NCBI GenBank assembly: GCA_022652985.1
Contig: JALCRY010000016.1
Coordinates: forward strand, 1 to 41,363
From: Eubacteriaceae bacterium
Lineage (GTDB): Bacteria > Bacillota > Clostridia > Peptostreptococcales > Anaerovoracaceae
DNA: 41,363 nt
Direction of reading: 5' to 3'
In this document: one piece after another, positions 9,419 through 16,795 of the stretch
Position numbering within the stretch: position 1 is the first letter of the stretch
How the letters are laid out: every line of letters begins with the position of its first letter
Notes under the pieces: model-generated
The model's input: only the letters and a program-made list of their open reading frames with translations
What the model was told of the DNA's origin: nothing
The model's database searches: none
Made by a program: the position numbers and the translations under genes

Positions 9419-10633
9419 TTAATTATCTGTTCCGAGTCTCCGGTAAATATCCTTTTTTGCTTTCGCGGCTTTGGCCGCATGACCGGAAACTTTCAGCGCT
9501 TCATTATTTTTGTATTCGCCGGTCAGCGGGATGATGCGGTACTTCACTTTTCCGTCCGTATATTTATCGAGCCAGTAAGGTATCGCTTCCGTCTTCAGGC
9601 TTTTCACCCGGTCTTTGTCTTTATCGTATTTGATCGAAATGTCGACCAGGGCGCCTTCCTCTGTCGATGTGCCGTGATCAAGTATCTCCGACCGCTGGTT
9701 CGAGAGCAGATTGCCGATGGCGTAATATACCGGCACCTTCGCGCCCGCGCTGTTCGTCATCGTCGTATACTTCTGGACCACGTGGGGATGTGAGCCTATT
9801 ACTGCATCAATGGTGCTTTCCTTCAGCAGTCTCTTCACGAGTGTCTTCTGGCTGCTGTTCACCTGTGTGTACTCTTCGCCCCAGTGCATGTAGGCGATGA
9901 CGATATCCGCCCCCGCCTTCCGCGCCGCCTTTTCGGTGTTCGCGATCTTCTTCGCGCCGCTGCGGCTGTAGGTGAAGTAATTTACGTATTGTTTGTCGCT
10001 GCCCATCTCGAGCCCGTTGAGTCCCGTGGTGCTGCCGCTGCCCGTAGCGAATGTATAAGGCATTACTGCCACCTTGACGCCGTCGACTGTGAACATCGCG
10101 AATCTTTTGCCGTCGGCCGAACCGCGCGTTCCCGCCGTCTTCAGCCCGGCAGCTTTGAGGCCGCGCAATGTTTTCATCAGGCCGGAATGGCCGTAATCGT
10201 AGGCATGATTATTCGCCGTGCCGACAAGGTCGAAGCCGACGCCCGCAAGTGAATCGGCCACAGACGACGGACTCGAAAATCGCGGGTATCCCGTCGTGCT
10301 GCCGCTGAATGTCGTCTCGAGGTCGCACACTGCTATGTCTGCGTTTTTTATGTATTTCTTAATGTACCGGAAGTCGCTGCTGATGTCGCAGGTCCCGTTC
10401 GAGGTGGACGCCTGCAGGAGCGATGTATGCATGACAAGATCGCCCGCGAACATTATGTCCATGCCGGCGATGTTTGAATCAGAAGCTTGTGAAGTATCAC
10501 GGCTGCCGCCGTCCGGGATCATCGACACCCGGACGATGGCAAAAGCCAATAAGATTACTATTATTAGAAGCAGAAAGAATCTTGCCCTGAATCGGTATTT
10601 TCTGCGGTCTTTCTGCCGGTGCGCTGCGGGCAT
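9419..10633 (-). CDS. CapA-family (poly-gamma-glutamate capsule type) metallophosphatase-like protein
   Basis: A 404-residue protein anchored by one N-terminal hydrophobic segment (about 19-36) with the rest outside the membrane. The PGA_cap/CapA fold is recognised from MFAGDLVMH (Asp65, His69), CDLETTFSG, GTANNHAYDYG, YMHWGEEY, IGSHPHVVQ and YAIGNLLSNQ. In Bacillus, CapA takes part in poly-gamma-glutamate capsule export. No capB, capC or capE is seen here, so a capsule role is not supported; many stand-alone homologues have unknown function. The gene begins 4 bp after the nfu stop, which suggests co-transcription. Confidence 0.8.
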   Translation of the reverse strand: MPAAHRQKDRRKYRFRARFFLLLIIVILLAFAIVRVSMIPDGGSRDTSQASDSNIAGMDIMFAGDLVMHTSLLQASTSNGTCDISSDFRYIKKYIKNADIAVCDLETTFSGSTTGYPRFSSPSSVADSLAGVGFDLVGTANNHAYDYGHSGLMKTLRGLKAAGLKTAGTRGSADGKRFAMFTVDGVKVAVMPYTFATGSGSTTGLNGLEMGSDKQYVNYFTYSRSGAKKIANTEKAARKAGADIVIAYMHWGEEYTQVNSSQKTLVKRLLKESTIDAVIGSHPHVVQKYTTMTNSAGAKVPVYYAIGNLLSNQRSEILDHGTSTEEGALVDISIKYDKDKDRVKSLKTEAIPYWLDKYTDGKVKYRIIPLTGEYKNNEALKVSGHAAKAAKAKKDIYRRLGTDN

Positions 10634-10637
10634 TTGC

Positions 10638-10871
10638 TTAGTCTACTGCCTCAACGCCTTTAATGTCGGGATCGCCTTCCATCAGGACTCTCGCTACGAC
10701 GCCTTCCATAGTCATCCTGGCACCCGGGCAGCCTGCGCAGTGTCCCTGCAGTCTGACCTGTACAACTCCGTCTTCTGTAAGGCCTACATATTCGATATCC
10801 CCGCCGTCTCTCTGCAGGAATGGTCTGATCTGTTCAAGTCCTTCCTGGATCTTCGTCTCTCTTTCGTCCAT
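10638..10871 (-). CDS. NifU C-terminal domain (NFU) iron-sulfur protein
   Basis: A 77-residue NFU domain that carries or delivers Fe-S clusters through the CxxC pair Cys45 and Cys48 in GHCAGCPGA. The preceding RPFLQRDGGDIEYVG is typical. The start at 10871 follows AAAGGAG. The frame runs back to 10916, but that part is leader. First gene of an nfu-capA-pepV run; divergent from the rubrerythrin gene, which also needs iron. Confidence 0.92.
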   Translation of the reverse strand: MDERETKIQEGLEQIRPFLQRDGGDIEYVGLTEDGVVQVRLQGHCAGCPGARMTMEGVVARVLMEGDPDIKGVEAVD

Positions 10872-10986
10872 TATGTTTTCTCCTTTATAACTATTCTTGA
10901 TTTCATGAATCTCCATAGTTATTACACCGTTTGCGCTGCTTTCAAACTTATTATTTTGACCGATTCGGAACTTCTTTTTCTATACG

Positions 10987-11015
10987 ATTATATCTCAGAT
11001 TTATGGTTTAGTCCA
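10987..11015 (-). promoter_or_regulatory. Candidate promoter for nfu
   Basis: On the minus strand TGGACT (11015-11010), 17 nt, TATAAT (10992-10987). It gives a leader of about 110 nt. It abuts the -35 region of the divergent rubrerythrin promoter, so one regulator could act on both. Confidence 0.5.
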
Positions 11016-11032
11016 CGAATTGGTGGTATAAT
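11004..11032 (+). promoter_or_regulatory. Promoter of the rubrerythrin gene
   Basis: TATAAT at 11027-11032 is preceded by TGG, giving an extended -10 (TGNTATAAT). The -35 region (TGGTTT, 11004-11009, 17-nt spacing) is poor, as is common with extended -10 promoters. Confidence 0.6.
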
Positions 11033-11101
11033 CAATCATGACAATTTTAAAGCTATTGGTATAAATGGTAATACATAATTTGAATAATGGAGGTAATTAT
11101 T

Positions 11102-11644
11102 ATGAAATGGACATGTTCAGTTTGCGGCTATACTTATGAAGGCGACAACCCACCGGAGAAGTGCCCACAGTGCAACGCTCCTGCTGATAAATTCGTCAAG
11201 GCAGAAGAAGGCGAACTCAATTTCGTAGCAGAGCACGAAGTAGGAATCGTTGACGGCGTAGATCCTGAAATCGTTCAGGGACTCAGAGACAACTTCAACG
11301 GCGAGTGCACAGAAGTAGGTATGTACCTGGCAATGTCAAGAGTGGCATTCAGAGAAGGATATCCTGAAATCGGCATGTACTGGAGACAGGCAGCTTTCGA
11401 AGAAGCAGACCACGCATCGAGATTTGCGGAAATGCTCGGCGAAGTTGTTACACCTTCAACAAAGAAGAACCTCGAAATGAGAGTAGAGGCTGAATGCGGC
11501 GCATGCAAGGGCAAGACAGATATCGCAGTAATGGCTAAGAAGCAGAACCTTGACGCTATCCATGATACAGTTCACGAAATGGCTCGTGACGAAGCAAGAC
11601 ACGGAAGAGCTTTCCAGGGTTTCCTCGACAGATACTTTAAATAG
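11102..11644 (+). CDS. Reverse-type rubrerythrin (peroxide/oxygen detoxification)
   Basis: A 180-residue protein with the rubredoxin domain first (Cys5, Cys8, Cys21, Cys24) and the diiron four-helix domain second. This is the opposite order to classical rubrerythrin and is known as reverse rubrerythrin in clostridia. Diiron ligand candidates include Glu68, Glu101/His104, Glu131, Glu159, Glu164 and His167. A further pair, Cys132/Cys135, lies in ECGAC. The family reduces peroxide and oxygen with electrons from NADH via rubredoxin reductases. The start at 11102 follows GGAGG. Codon use is more biased to A/T-ending codons than in its neighbours, which fits high expression. Single-gene transcript with its own promoter and terminator. 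Confidence 0.92.
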   Translation: MKWTCSVCGYTYEGDNPPEKCPQCNAPADKFVKAEEGELNFVAEHEVGIVDGVDPEIVQGLRDNFNGECTEVGMYLAMSRVAFREGYPEIGMYWRQAAFEEADHASRFAEMLGEVVTPSTKKNLEMRVEAECGACKGKTDIAVMAKKQNLDAIHDTVHEMARDEARHGRAFQGFLDRYFK

Positions 11645-11688
11645 GATCGTCGCACGCAGCATACGCTGCCTGATATGGATAAGATCAA

Positions 11689-11714
11689 GACACGGACTCC
11701 GGTCCGTGTCTTTT
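11689..11714 (+). terminator. Terminator after rubrerythrin
   Basis: A perfect 9-bp stem GACACGGAC (11689-11697) / GTCCGTGTC (11702-11710), 4-nt loop, then TTTTC. Confidence 0.85.
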
Positions 11715-11759
11715 CATTTGAATATTATGAAGGAATTGATGCAGACTGCCGTATCTAGT

Positions 11760-11795
11760 GGGTCTGGCGGGTCTGGCAGGTCTGGCGGGTCTGCC
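11760..11795. repeat. Four tandem copies of a 9-bp unit, GGGTCTGGC
   Basis: Units at 11760, 11769, 11778 (first base A) and 11787 (ends GCC). The unit resembles the GGGTCTGC stretch of the dispersed 169-bp repeat, whose copy 1 begins 38 bp further on. The rest of the 520-bp gene-free stretch 11645-12164 holds the rubrerythrin terminator, this array, the 169-bp repeat and the DUF134 promoter. Confidence 0.85.
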
Positions 11796-11832
11796 GGACC
11801 TGCACCAATATCCGCTGGGATTAGATGAGGGC

Positions 11833-12001
11833 GGTGGTGTAGATTTCCGATTCCGCCGGATCTGCACCACCGTTCACTGGGCTGCAGCGATTGAGCGGGC
11901 GCTCAACAGACGAATTCACCTTCGCGCCGCCAGTGAGAGCCCGCGAACGTTGAAAATGGTGGTGCACTTTTCGACTTTTCGGGAAAACGCACCACCATTT
12001 T
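11833..12001 (+). repeat. 169-bp dispersed intergenic repeat, copy 1 (three hairpins)
   Basis: Aligns without gaps to 28924-29092, about 131 of 169 bases identical by hand count. Hairpin 1 spans 11833-11871: GGTGGTGTAGAT pairs with ATCTGCACCACC over a 15-nt loop. Hairpin 2 spans 11891-11906: TTGAGCG / CGCTCAA with a 2-nt loop. Hairpin 3 spans 11953-12001: AAAATGGTGGTGC pairs perfectly with GCACCACCATTTT, with a possible inner TTTTC/GAAAA stem. The whole unit starts with GGTGGTG and carries CACCACC near its end. It encodes no convincing protein. It lies between the rubrerythrin terminator and the DUF134 promoter. Confidence 0.85.
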
Positions 12002-12075
12002 CTATCATTTCCATCCCTTATTCACTATTCTCATTCCCATTTTTCCATTCCTGATCTTCGTTACCATTTTTATTG

Positions 12076-12103
12076 TTGACATATGTCGAAAACGGTATAT
12101 ACT
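12076..12103 (+). promoter_or_regulatory. Promoter of the DUF134-nifX-like operon
   Basis: Perfect TTGACA (12076-12081), 16-nt spacer, TATACT (12098-12103). The -35 box is part of the first TGACATATGTC dyad. Confidence 0.85.
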
Positions 12104-12130
12104 GTGAATATAAGTTAATGACATATGTCA
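12077..12130. promoter_or_regulatory. Paired operator: two TGACATATGTCA dyads
   Basis: The palindrome TGACATATGTCA is perfect at 12119-12130. A second copy, TGACATATGTCG, lies at 12077-12088 over the -35 box (core GACATATGTC identical). The two are 42 bp apart, four helical turns, one upstream and one downstream of the -10. This layout suits repression by a protein binding both sites, most simply the DUF134 product itself (inference). Confidence 0.7.
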
Positions 12131-12164
12131 AATACCCGAAAACAGATCGAAGGAGGTGATCGAT

Positions 12165-12512
12165 ATGCCGAGACCATGTAAGAGACGCCGCATATGCGCA
12201 ATGCCGGCGTGTCAGAGATTCGGACCGAAAGGACATCCCTGTGAAGGCGGGGAACCGATCTTAATGACTGTTGACGAATTTGAAGCGGTCAGACTGATCG
12301 ATCATGAAGGCATGAATCAGGAGCAGTGCGCGGAACAGATGGATATCGCACGTACGACGGTGCAGTCGATATACAGCAGCGCGCGCGGAAAACTTGCACA
12401 GGCTCTTGTAGACAGCCGCGAACTGGTCATTTCGGGCGGTGACATTGTTGTCTGCAGCGAATGCGGCTGCGGATGCGACAGACACTGCGGCGGACGGTGC
12501 AGACGCGGTTAG
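12165..12512 (+). CDS. DUF134 (UPF0251) family DNA-binding protein
   Basis: A 115-residue protein starting MPRPCKRRRICAMPAC, the family signature. A helix-turn-helix similar to sigma-70 region 4 follows (about 47-78: MNQEQCAEQMDIARTTVQSIYSSAR). The C-terminus is Cys-rich (Cys97, 100, 102, 104, 108, 112) and, with Cys5, Cys11 and Cys16, may bind a metal or Fe-S cluster. The start at 12165 has AGGAGGT 7 nt upstream; a GTG at 12156 is part of that site. DUF134 genes commonly neighbour NifX/NifB-like Dinase FeMo-co domain genes, as here. A metal-responsive autoregulator is the likely role, but this has not been shown. Confidence 0.88.
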   Translation: MPRPCKRRRICAMPACQRFGPKGHPCEGGEPILMTVDEFEAVRLIDHEGMNQEQCAEQMDIARTTVQSIYSSARGKLAQALVDSRELVISGGDIVVCSECGCGCDRHCGGRCRRG

Positions 12513-12587
12513 ACGCGGCAGTGCACAGCCAGATGCAGTTACACATTTTACCATATGAAAACATTTAACAATACCGGGAGGACACAA

Positions 12588-13049
12588 ATGAAAATAGCAG
12601 TAACGTATGAAAACGGACAGATTTTCCAGCACTTCGGCCACAGTGAAAACTTCAAGATCTATAGTGTCGAAGAAGGACAGGTAAAAAACTCTGAAGTGGT
12701 AGGAACCAACGGCAGCGGACACGGCGCGCTTGCAGGTGTTCTGGCTTCTATGGGAGTCACGGCGCTTATCTGCGGCGGCATAGGCGGCGGCGCGCGTCAG
12801 GCGCTCGACGAGGCGGGCATCGAAATATACGGAGGCGCTTCCGGCAGTGCGGACGATGCAGTAACGGCGCTTCTAGCAGGTTCACTGCAGTTCGATCCTG
12901 ATGCGTCATGCTCGCACCACGAAGGCGGCGCGCACAACTGCGGCGGTCACGGCCATGGAGCTGAAGGCGGCTGCGGCGGTCACGGACATGGAGCTGAAGG
13001 CGGCTGCGGCGGTCACGGACACGGCGGCTGCGGCGGCGGATGCCGGTAG
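12588..13049 (+). CDS. NifX/NifB-type dinitrogenase cofactor domain protein with metal-binding tail
   Basis: A 153-residue protein. Residues 1-100 form the Dinase FeMo-co-binding fold (RNase H-like), with MKIAVTYENGQIFQHFGHSENF and ICGGIGGGARQAL. No nitrogenase genes are in view, and most clostridial members of the family have no tested function. Residues 106-153 are almost only Gly, His, Cys and Ala, in repeats of GGHGHGAEGGC. The tail looks like a metal chelator or storage tail (nickel, iron or zinc). The start at 12588 follows GGGAGGA; the frame back to 12555 is leader. Same operon as DUF134, 75 bp downstream of it. Confidence 0.88.
   Translation: MKIAVTYENGQIFQHFGHSENFKIYSVEEGQVKNSEVVGTNGSGHGALAGVLASMGVTALICGGIGGGARQALDEAGIEIYGGASGSADDAVTALLAGSLQFDPDASCSHHEGGAHNCGGHGHGAEGGCGGHGHGAEGGCGGHGHGGCGGGCR
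12942..13040 (+). repeat. 33-bp tandem repeat inside the nifX-like gene
   Basis: Unit 1 is 12942-12974 and unit 2 is 12975-13007; they differ at one or two bases. A truncated third unit starts at 13008. Each unit encodes the 11-residue GGHGHGAEGGC. Near-identity at the DNA level points to recent slippage or unequal exchange, so tail length may vary between strains. Confidence 0.9.
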
Positions 13050-13132
13050 GCCAAACTTCGGGCCTTCAGGGCCCGCCGGCCTGATCAGTCCGGCATAATA
13101 TTATCCGATTATTTCCTTTATGACATAATAGA

Positions 13133-13190
13133 GATGCTGCCGCATTTGAGATCGCTCATCTTCAGTGCGGCAGCATCTTGCTTTTCTTTT
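13133..13190. terminator. Terminator between the convergent nifX-like and merR genes
   Basis: A perfect 12-bp stem: GATGCTGCCGCA (13133-13144) with TGCGGCAGCATC (13166-13177), 21-nt loop, then TTGCTTTTCTTTT on the plus strand. It should stop plus-strand transcription and may slow the minus strand. A weaker stem pair lies nearer the nifX-like stop (13065-13100). Confidence 0.75.
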
Positions 13191-13219
13191 CGCGGTCCGT
13201 ATATTTACAGACCGGTATA

Positions 13220-14032
13220 TTATTTTACTTTGAGCTGAAGTTCGGAAATGAACTTGCTTTCATCGTTGGTGATCCCGGAGTCTATTATAGAGATCTCCAC
13301 AGAATCATCAGCAAGCTCCAGTCCGTTTTCAGACATGTAATTCAGGAGCTTTCTGTAATACCTGGCAGCTTTGTCATGGCTTCCGTTGAACATGATCGTG
13401 ATATATTCGCCGCCTTCGATTTTGTCGCGCTCGCCCTCGTACGGGTCGGCCGGATCCAAGATGATGAAAACTTCGTCATACTTGTCGAATTTCCCGGCCA
13501 GAATATTTTCCCGGTTTATTGACAGGCCTATCTTCCCCTGGAACACGACAGCTTCGCGCATGCTCTTGTCACGCAGACCGCTGACGTTGACTGTGATATC
13601 GTCGATCGTTGTTACTTCGGTGCGTATTATTGCCAGCTCGCGCGGGGGGATGGTCCTGTGCTCTATCTTGCCCAGGCCCTGCGTCTCCGCTCTTTTCAGC
13701 TGCTCAAGGCGATTGGATATTTTATTTTCGATCCTTTCCAGCTGTTCCTGCTTGCGGCGGATCTCCGCCTCCTGCTCTTCCATTATTGCAGTCATCTCGC
13801 TGATGTCCGAGTTGTCGAAAAACCGTTTGATCTGTGAAATCGGCATGTCAAGCGCCCTTAGATACTTGATCGTATCAGCGCGCTCAAACTGAGCCGAGCC
13901 GTAATATCTGTACCCGGTGTCTTCATCAACTTTGTCGGGAATGAGCAGACCGATATCATCATAATACCGCAGTGTTCTCACGTTGAGATTGAATATTTTT
14001 GCCATTTCCCCTATTGAAAAAAGCTGTTTCAT
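13220..14032 (-). CDS. MerR-family regulator with GyrI-like effector domain
   Basis: A 270-residue BmrR-like activator. The N-terminal winged helix (FSIGEMAKIFNLNVRTLRYYDDIGLL, residues 5-30) is the MerR DNA-binding domain. A coiled-coil dimerisation helix follows (about 80-115), then a GyrI-like ligand domain (about 120-270). Such proteins sense small, often hydrophobic or cationic molecules. It lies 22 bp downstream of atoA in the same direction with no strong ribosome-binding site, so it is probably read through from the CoA-transferase operon. The ligand and targets are unknown. Confidence 0.88.
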   Translation of the reverse strand: MKQLFSIGEMAKIFNLNVRTLRYYDDIGLLIPDKVDEDTGYRYYGSAQFERADTIKYLRALDMPISQIKRFFDNSDISEMTAIMEEQEAEIRRKQEQLERIENKISNRLEQLKRAETQGLGKIEHRTIPPRELAIIRTEVTTIDDITVNVSGLRDKSMREAVVFQGKIGLSINRENILAGKFDKYDEVFIILDPADPYEGERDKIEGGEYITIMFNGSHDKAARYYRKLLNYMSENGLELADDSVEISIIDSGITNDESKFISELQLKVK

Positions 14033-14054
14033 TTACTTCGCCGTCTCTTTCAAA

Positions 14055-14780
14055 TTATACTGCCATTACTTTCATCTCATCTGCGAATACCAGCTCGCCC
14101 TCGACAGTCGCTTCAATTTCCTCGCGCGTCACTCCCGGATACAGAGCCCTGACGGTAAAATGCCCGTCTTCGATATCGATGATACACTTTTCTGTCACGA
14201 CAGTGTCCACGCAGTTTATTGCTGTGTACGGCATCGTGCACTTTCTGAGCAGCTTGGGTTTTCCGTCCTTCGTGCAGTGCTCCATAGCGATTATCGCCTT
14301 CTTCGCACCCGAAAGGATGTCCATCGCGCCGCCCATGCCGTTGACTCTTTTGCCCGGGACCATCCAGTTGGCAAGGCTGCCTTCCTGGTCGACCTGCAGC
14401 GCGCCCAGGACTGTCACATCGAGATGCCCGCCGCGCGCGATCGCGAACGATCTGCACACATCGAAGCAGCTTGCTCCGTCGAGAAGGGTGATATATTCGC
14501 TTCCCGCATTCGCAAGATCCTTATGTCCCTCGTGATAGTCTGTCTTGAATCCGCTGTGGTCTTCCTCCCACTGCAGTAATATCTCCGGTGATTCGAACAT
14601 CTCGCCGCTCAGGACCACTCCGGCTCCAATGGTGCCGTTCTCCGCGTGGAAGTATAGCTCCATGTCAGGGTCTACGTAATTCCCGACCATTGTCGGCATA
14701 CCGACTCCGAGGTTCACTATGTCCCCGTCTTTCAGCATCGGGGCTATATTCCTGGCTATTATTTCTCTTGCATTCGACAT
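14055..14780 (-). CDS. Class I CoA-transferase, beta subunit (AtoA/CtfB-like)
   Basis: A 241-residue small subunit of a two-subunit acetate/acetoacetate/butyrate-type CoA-transferase. The catalytic Glu47 lies in HAENGTIGAG, the (S)ENG motif, and forms the glutamyl-CoA thioester. NGMGGAMDI is another conserved stretch. Its ATG overlaps the stop of the alpha subunit (TAATG), so the two are translationally coupled. The acid pair it exchanges cannot be read from sequence; the neighbouring iorAB genes make arylacetates or branched-chain acids possible partners (inference). Confidence 0.9.
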   Translation of the reverse strand: MSNAREIIARNIAPMLKDGDIVNLGVGMPTMVGNYVDPDMELYFHAENGTIGAGVVLSGEMFESPEILLQWEEDHSGFKTDYHEGHKDLANAGSEYITLLDGASCFDVCRSFAIARGGHLDVTVLGALQVDQEGSLANWMVPGKRVNGMGGAMDILSGAKKAIIAMEHCTKDGKPKLLRKCTMPYTAINCVDTVVTEKCIIDIEDGHFTVRALYPGVTREEIEATVEGELVFADEMKVMAV

Positions 14781-15457
14781 TAGAGTACAGCCTCCTTTCC
14801 GACTACGATGTGGTTCACGAATATTCCCGGAAGCTGAACTTCATCAGGCTGGATATCTCCGACCTCGACCAGCTCCTCGACTTCCAGGATCGTATTATCG
14901 CAGGCCATTGCAATAAACTCATTATAACCTCTGGCAGTGTATCTGAAGACTGCATTGCCGAACTTGTCAGCCTTGTACGCCTTCACCAGTCCCACATCTG
15001 CACGCAGCGGCTTCTCCAGAAGATATTCCACTCCGTCGATGACCTTGCTCTCTTTGCCTTCCGCCACCAGCGTGCCGACGCCTGTTCTCGTATAGAATCC
15101 GCCTATCCCGTAACCGCCGCATCTTATTCTTTCGACAAGAGTCCCGAGAGGGATGAAGGTAACATCTATTTCTCCGGCTGCGGCCTTGGCGGCAGCTTCC
15201 GGATTTACTCCTGTAAACGATATCTGCGCTCTGCTCACCTGCCCGTTTCCTACGAGCAGCGCGATGCCCTGGCGGAAACCGCGGTTGTTCTGTCCGAAAT
15301 CGCCTGCAATGATCGACAGGTCGTTCGTACCGAGATCTGCCAGACTCTTCAGGATATGATTTGGAGTTCCGGTGGTCCCGAATCCTGCAATCATGACAGT
15401 ACGGTCCCCGCCCTCGACCATGGCAGCCGCCTGTTCGGCCGTTATAATTTTATCCAT
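14780..15457 (-). CDS. Class I CoA-transferase, alpha subunit (AtoD/CtfA-like)
   Basis: A 225-residue large partner of the gene downstream. The CoA-binding motif IAGFGTTGTPNHIL (residues 23-36) and the loop CGGYGIGGFYTRTGVGT match the family. An AGAGGTG ribosome-binding site precedes the ATG at 15457. It is the first gene after the hairpin at 15494-15526; one copy of the octamer ATTACTGC (15476-15483) lies in its leader. Confidence 0.9.
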   Translation of the reverse strand: MDKIITAEQAAAMVEGGDRTVMIAGFGTTGTPNHILKSLADLGTNDLSIIAGDFGQNNRGFRQGIALLVGNGQVSRAQISFTGVNPEAAAKAAAGEIDVTFIPLGTLVERIRCGGYGIGGFYTRTGVGTLVAEGKESKVIDGVEYLLEKPLRADVGLVKAYKADKFGNAVFRYTARGYNEFIAMACDNTILEVEELVEVGDIQPDEVQLPGIFVNHIVVGKEAVL

Positions 15458-15493
15458 TGTTCACCTCTTATTTACATTACTGCTAATATAATA

Positions 15494-15526
15494 GCACAAA
15501 CTCTCCATCAGGCGGAGAGTCTGTGC
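15494..15526 (-). terminator. Hairpin between the OFA carrier and the CoA-transferase genes
   Basis: On the minus strand GCACA-G-ACTCTCC pairs with GGAGAGT-T-TGTGC around a 7-nt loop, followed by TATTATATT. It is most simply the terminator of iorA-iorB-MFS. The inner arms ACTCTCC-N7-GGAGAGT recur upstream of iorA at 19299-19319. Confidence 0.6.
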
Positions 15527-15539
15527 TTATGTATCACTA

Positions 15540-16754
15540 TTAGTTGTTTTCTGTTCTCTCCATTTTGTCCGCTGATCTGCTCATGACCACCCAGACAGCC
15601 GCTGCAGCGACAGCAAGCACGACCACCATCATAAATGTTGAATCATACTTTCCGCCTGCTCTTTCAATGAGCGAACTCGATACCATAGGGCCTATGATGG
15701 CCGCCGGTATCAGTGAAAAGTTCGCGACGCTGAAGTTTACCGAATAATTTTTCGGTCCGTAGAGTCTCTGTATTATCGCAGATGTCAGCGTAGGGTTTCC
15801 TCCGTAACCTGTGCCTATAAACACAAGTCCGGCCACGATCAGTGCCACGCTTCCTGTCTTTGCTCCGAGGAGAAGACACACGCCTGCACAGCCGAAGAAA
15901 ATATTGTTGATGATCATGGTCGTCTTTCTGCCGAACTTGTCGAACAGCGTTCCGACTATGACTCTGCCTGCTCCGTTGAATACAGAAACTATGAGCCCGA
16001 GCACTTCGCTTGCTCCGAACGCGGCGGCAATCGACGCGGCGCTGTTGATTACGATCAGCCCTCCTGAGCTCAGGAGTATGAGCCATACCATGAAAATCCA
16101 GAACGTGGCAGTCTTCAGCATCTCTGAGACCGCAAGATTCCTGACCTTGCCGCCGTCTGACGCATCAGCTTTTTTGACTTCCGGTTTTCTCAGTACAAAT
16201 GTGCCGAGCACGACCACTACCGCGATCGCGATACCCAGTATCTTGAAAGTAATCAGCAAACCGATGCTGCCTATCATTACTTTGACTATGCTCCCGAGAG
16301 CCATGCCTCCGATGCCGAAGCCCATCAGCAGTATCCCCGAAGCCGCTCCGGATTTGTCCGGAAACCATCCGACCACTGAACTGATTATGGAGTTATACGC
16401 GAGACCGACTCCGCCGCCGCACAGCACTCCGTAGAGTATGTACAGCATCATCAGCGATCTTCCCGGCGCCGAAGGATCCATCATCGAGACCCCGAAGAAT
16501 CCCGCGAGCAGGCATACCGCCGCCGCGAAGAGTATCGGTTTCGGTCCCGTCTTCGGGAACAGTTTCCCCGAAAGGAATCCTCCCAGGCAGAAGAAAGTCA
16601 TGGAAATCGTGAAGGTAAGCGATATCTGCGACAGCGACCACTGAGTGAACATCAGACCTATCGGCGCTCTGAAAATCGACCATGCATATATCAGCCCCAG
16701 AAAAAGGAGCATCAATGTCCCCGTCCCGAGATACAGCCATCTTCTTTTTTCCAT
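15540..16754 (-). CDS. Major facilitator carrier of the oxalate/formate antiporter (OFA) family
   Basis: A 404-residue membrane protein with about 12 hydrophobic segments. The start (RRWLYLGTGTLMLLFLGLIYAWSIF) and GGFLSGKLFPKTGPKPIL are typical of the OFA group, which moves small carboxylates. An AGGGAGGAA site precedes the ATG. It follows iorB by 41 bp and is probably co-transcribed, so it may export or exchange the acid products or 2-oxo acid substrates of IorAB (inference). Oxalate or formate as substrate is not implied. Confidence 0.88.
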   Translation of the reverse strand: MEKRRWLYLGTGTLMLLFLGLIYAWSIFRAPIGLMFTQWSLSQISLTFTISMTFFCLGGFLSGKLFPKTGPKPILFAAAVCLLAGFFGVSMMDPSAPGRSLMMLYILYGVLCGGGVGLAYNSIISSVVGWFPDKSGAASGILLMGFGIGGMALGSIVKVMIGSIGLLITFKILGIAIAVVVVLGTFVLRKPEVKKADASDGGKVRNLAVSEMLKTATFWIFMVWLILLSSGGLIVINSAASIAAAFGASEVLGLIVSVFNGAGRVIVGTLFDKFGRKTTMIINNIFFGCAGVCLLLGAKTGSVALIVAGLVFIGTGYGGNPTLTSAIIQRLYGPKNYSVNFSVANFSLIPAAIIGPMVSSSLIERAGGKYDSTFMMVVVLAVAAAAVWVVMSRSADKMERTENN

Positions 16755-16795
16755 GAATCTTTCCTCCCTGTAAATGAATCTATCTTGTTATCTTT

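Noticed and set aside
9419-10633. A capsule locus around the CapA-like gene
   Set aside because: No capB, capC or capE and no glycosyltransferases are near; CapA-like proteins occur widely alone.
11685-11870. Open frame on the minus strand whose first residues (VQIRRNRKS) resemble those of another at 28710-28964
   Set aside because: Both lie in the 169-bp repeat and begin inside hairpin 1. The similarity follows from the DNA repeat, the frames diverge outside it, and neither has a ribosome-binding site.
12942-13040. Short direct repeats that could suggest a CRISPR array
   Set aside because: Units are contiguous 33-mers without spacers and encode the protein tail; no cas genes are present.
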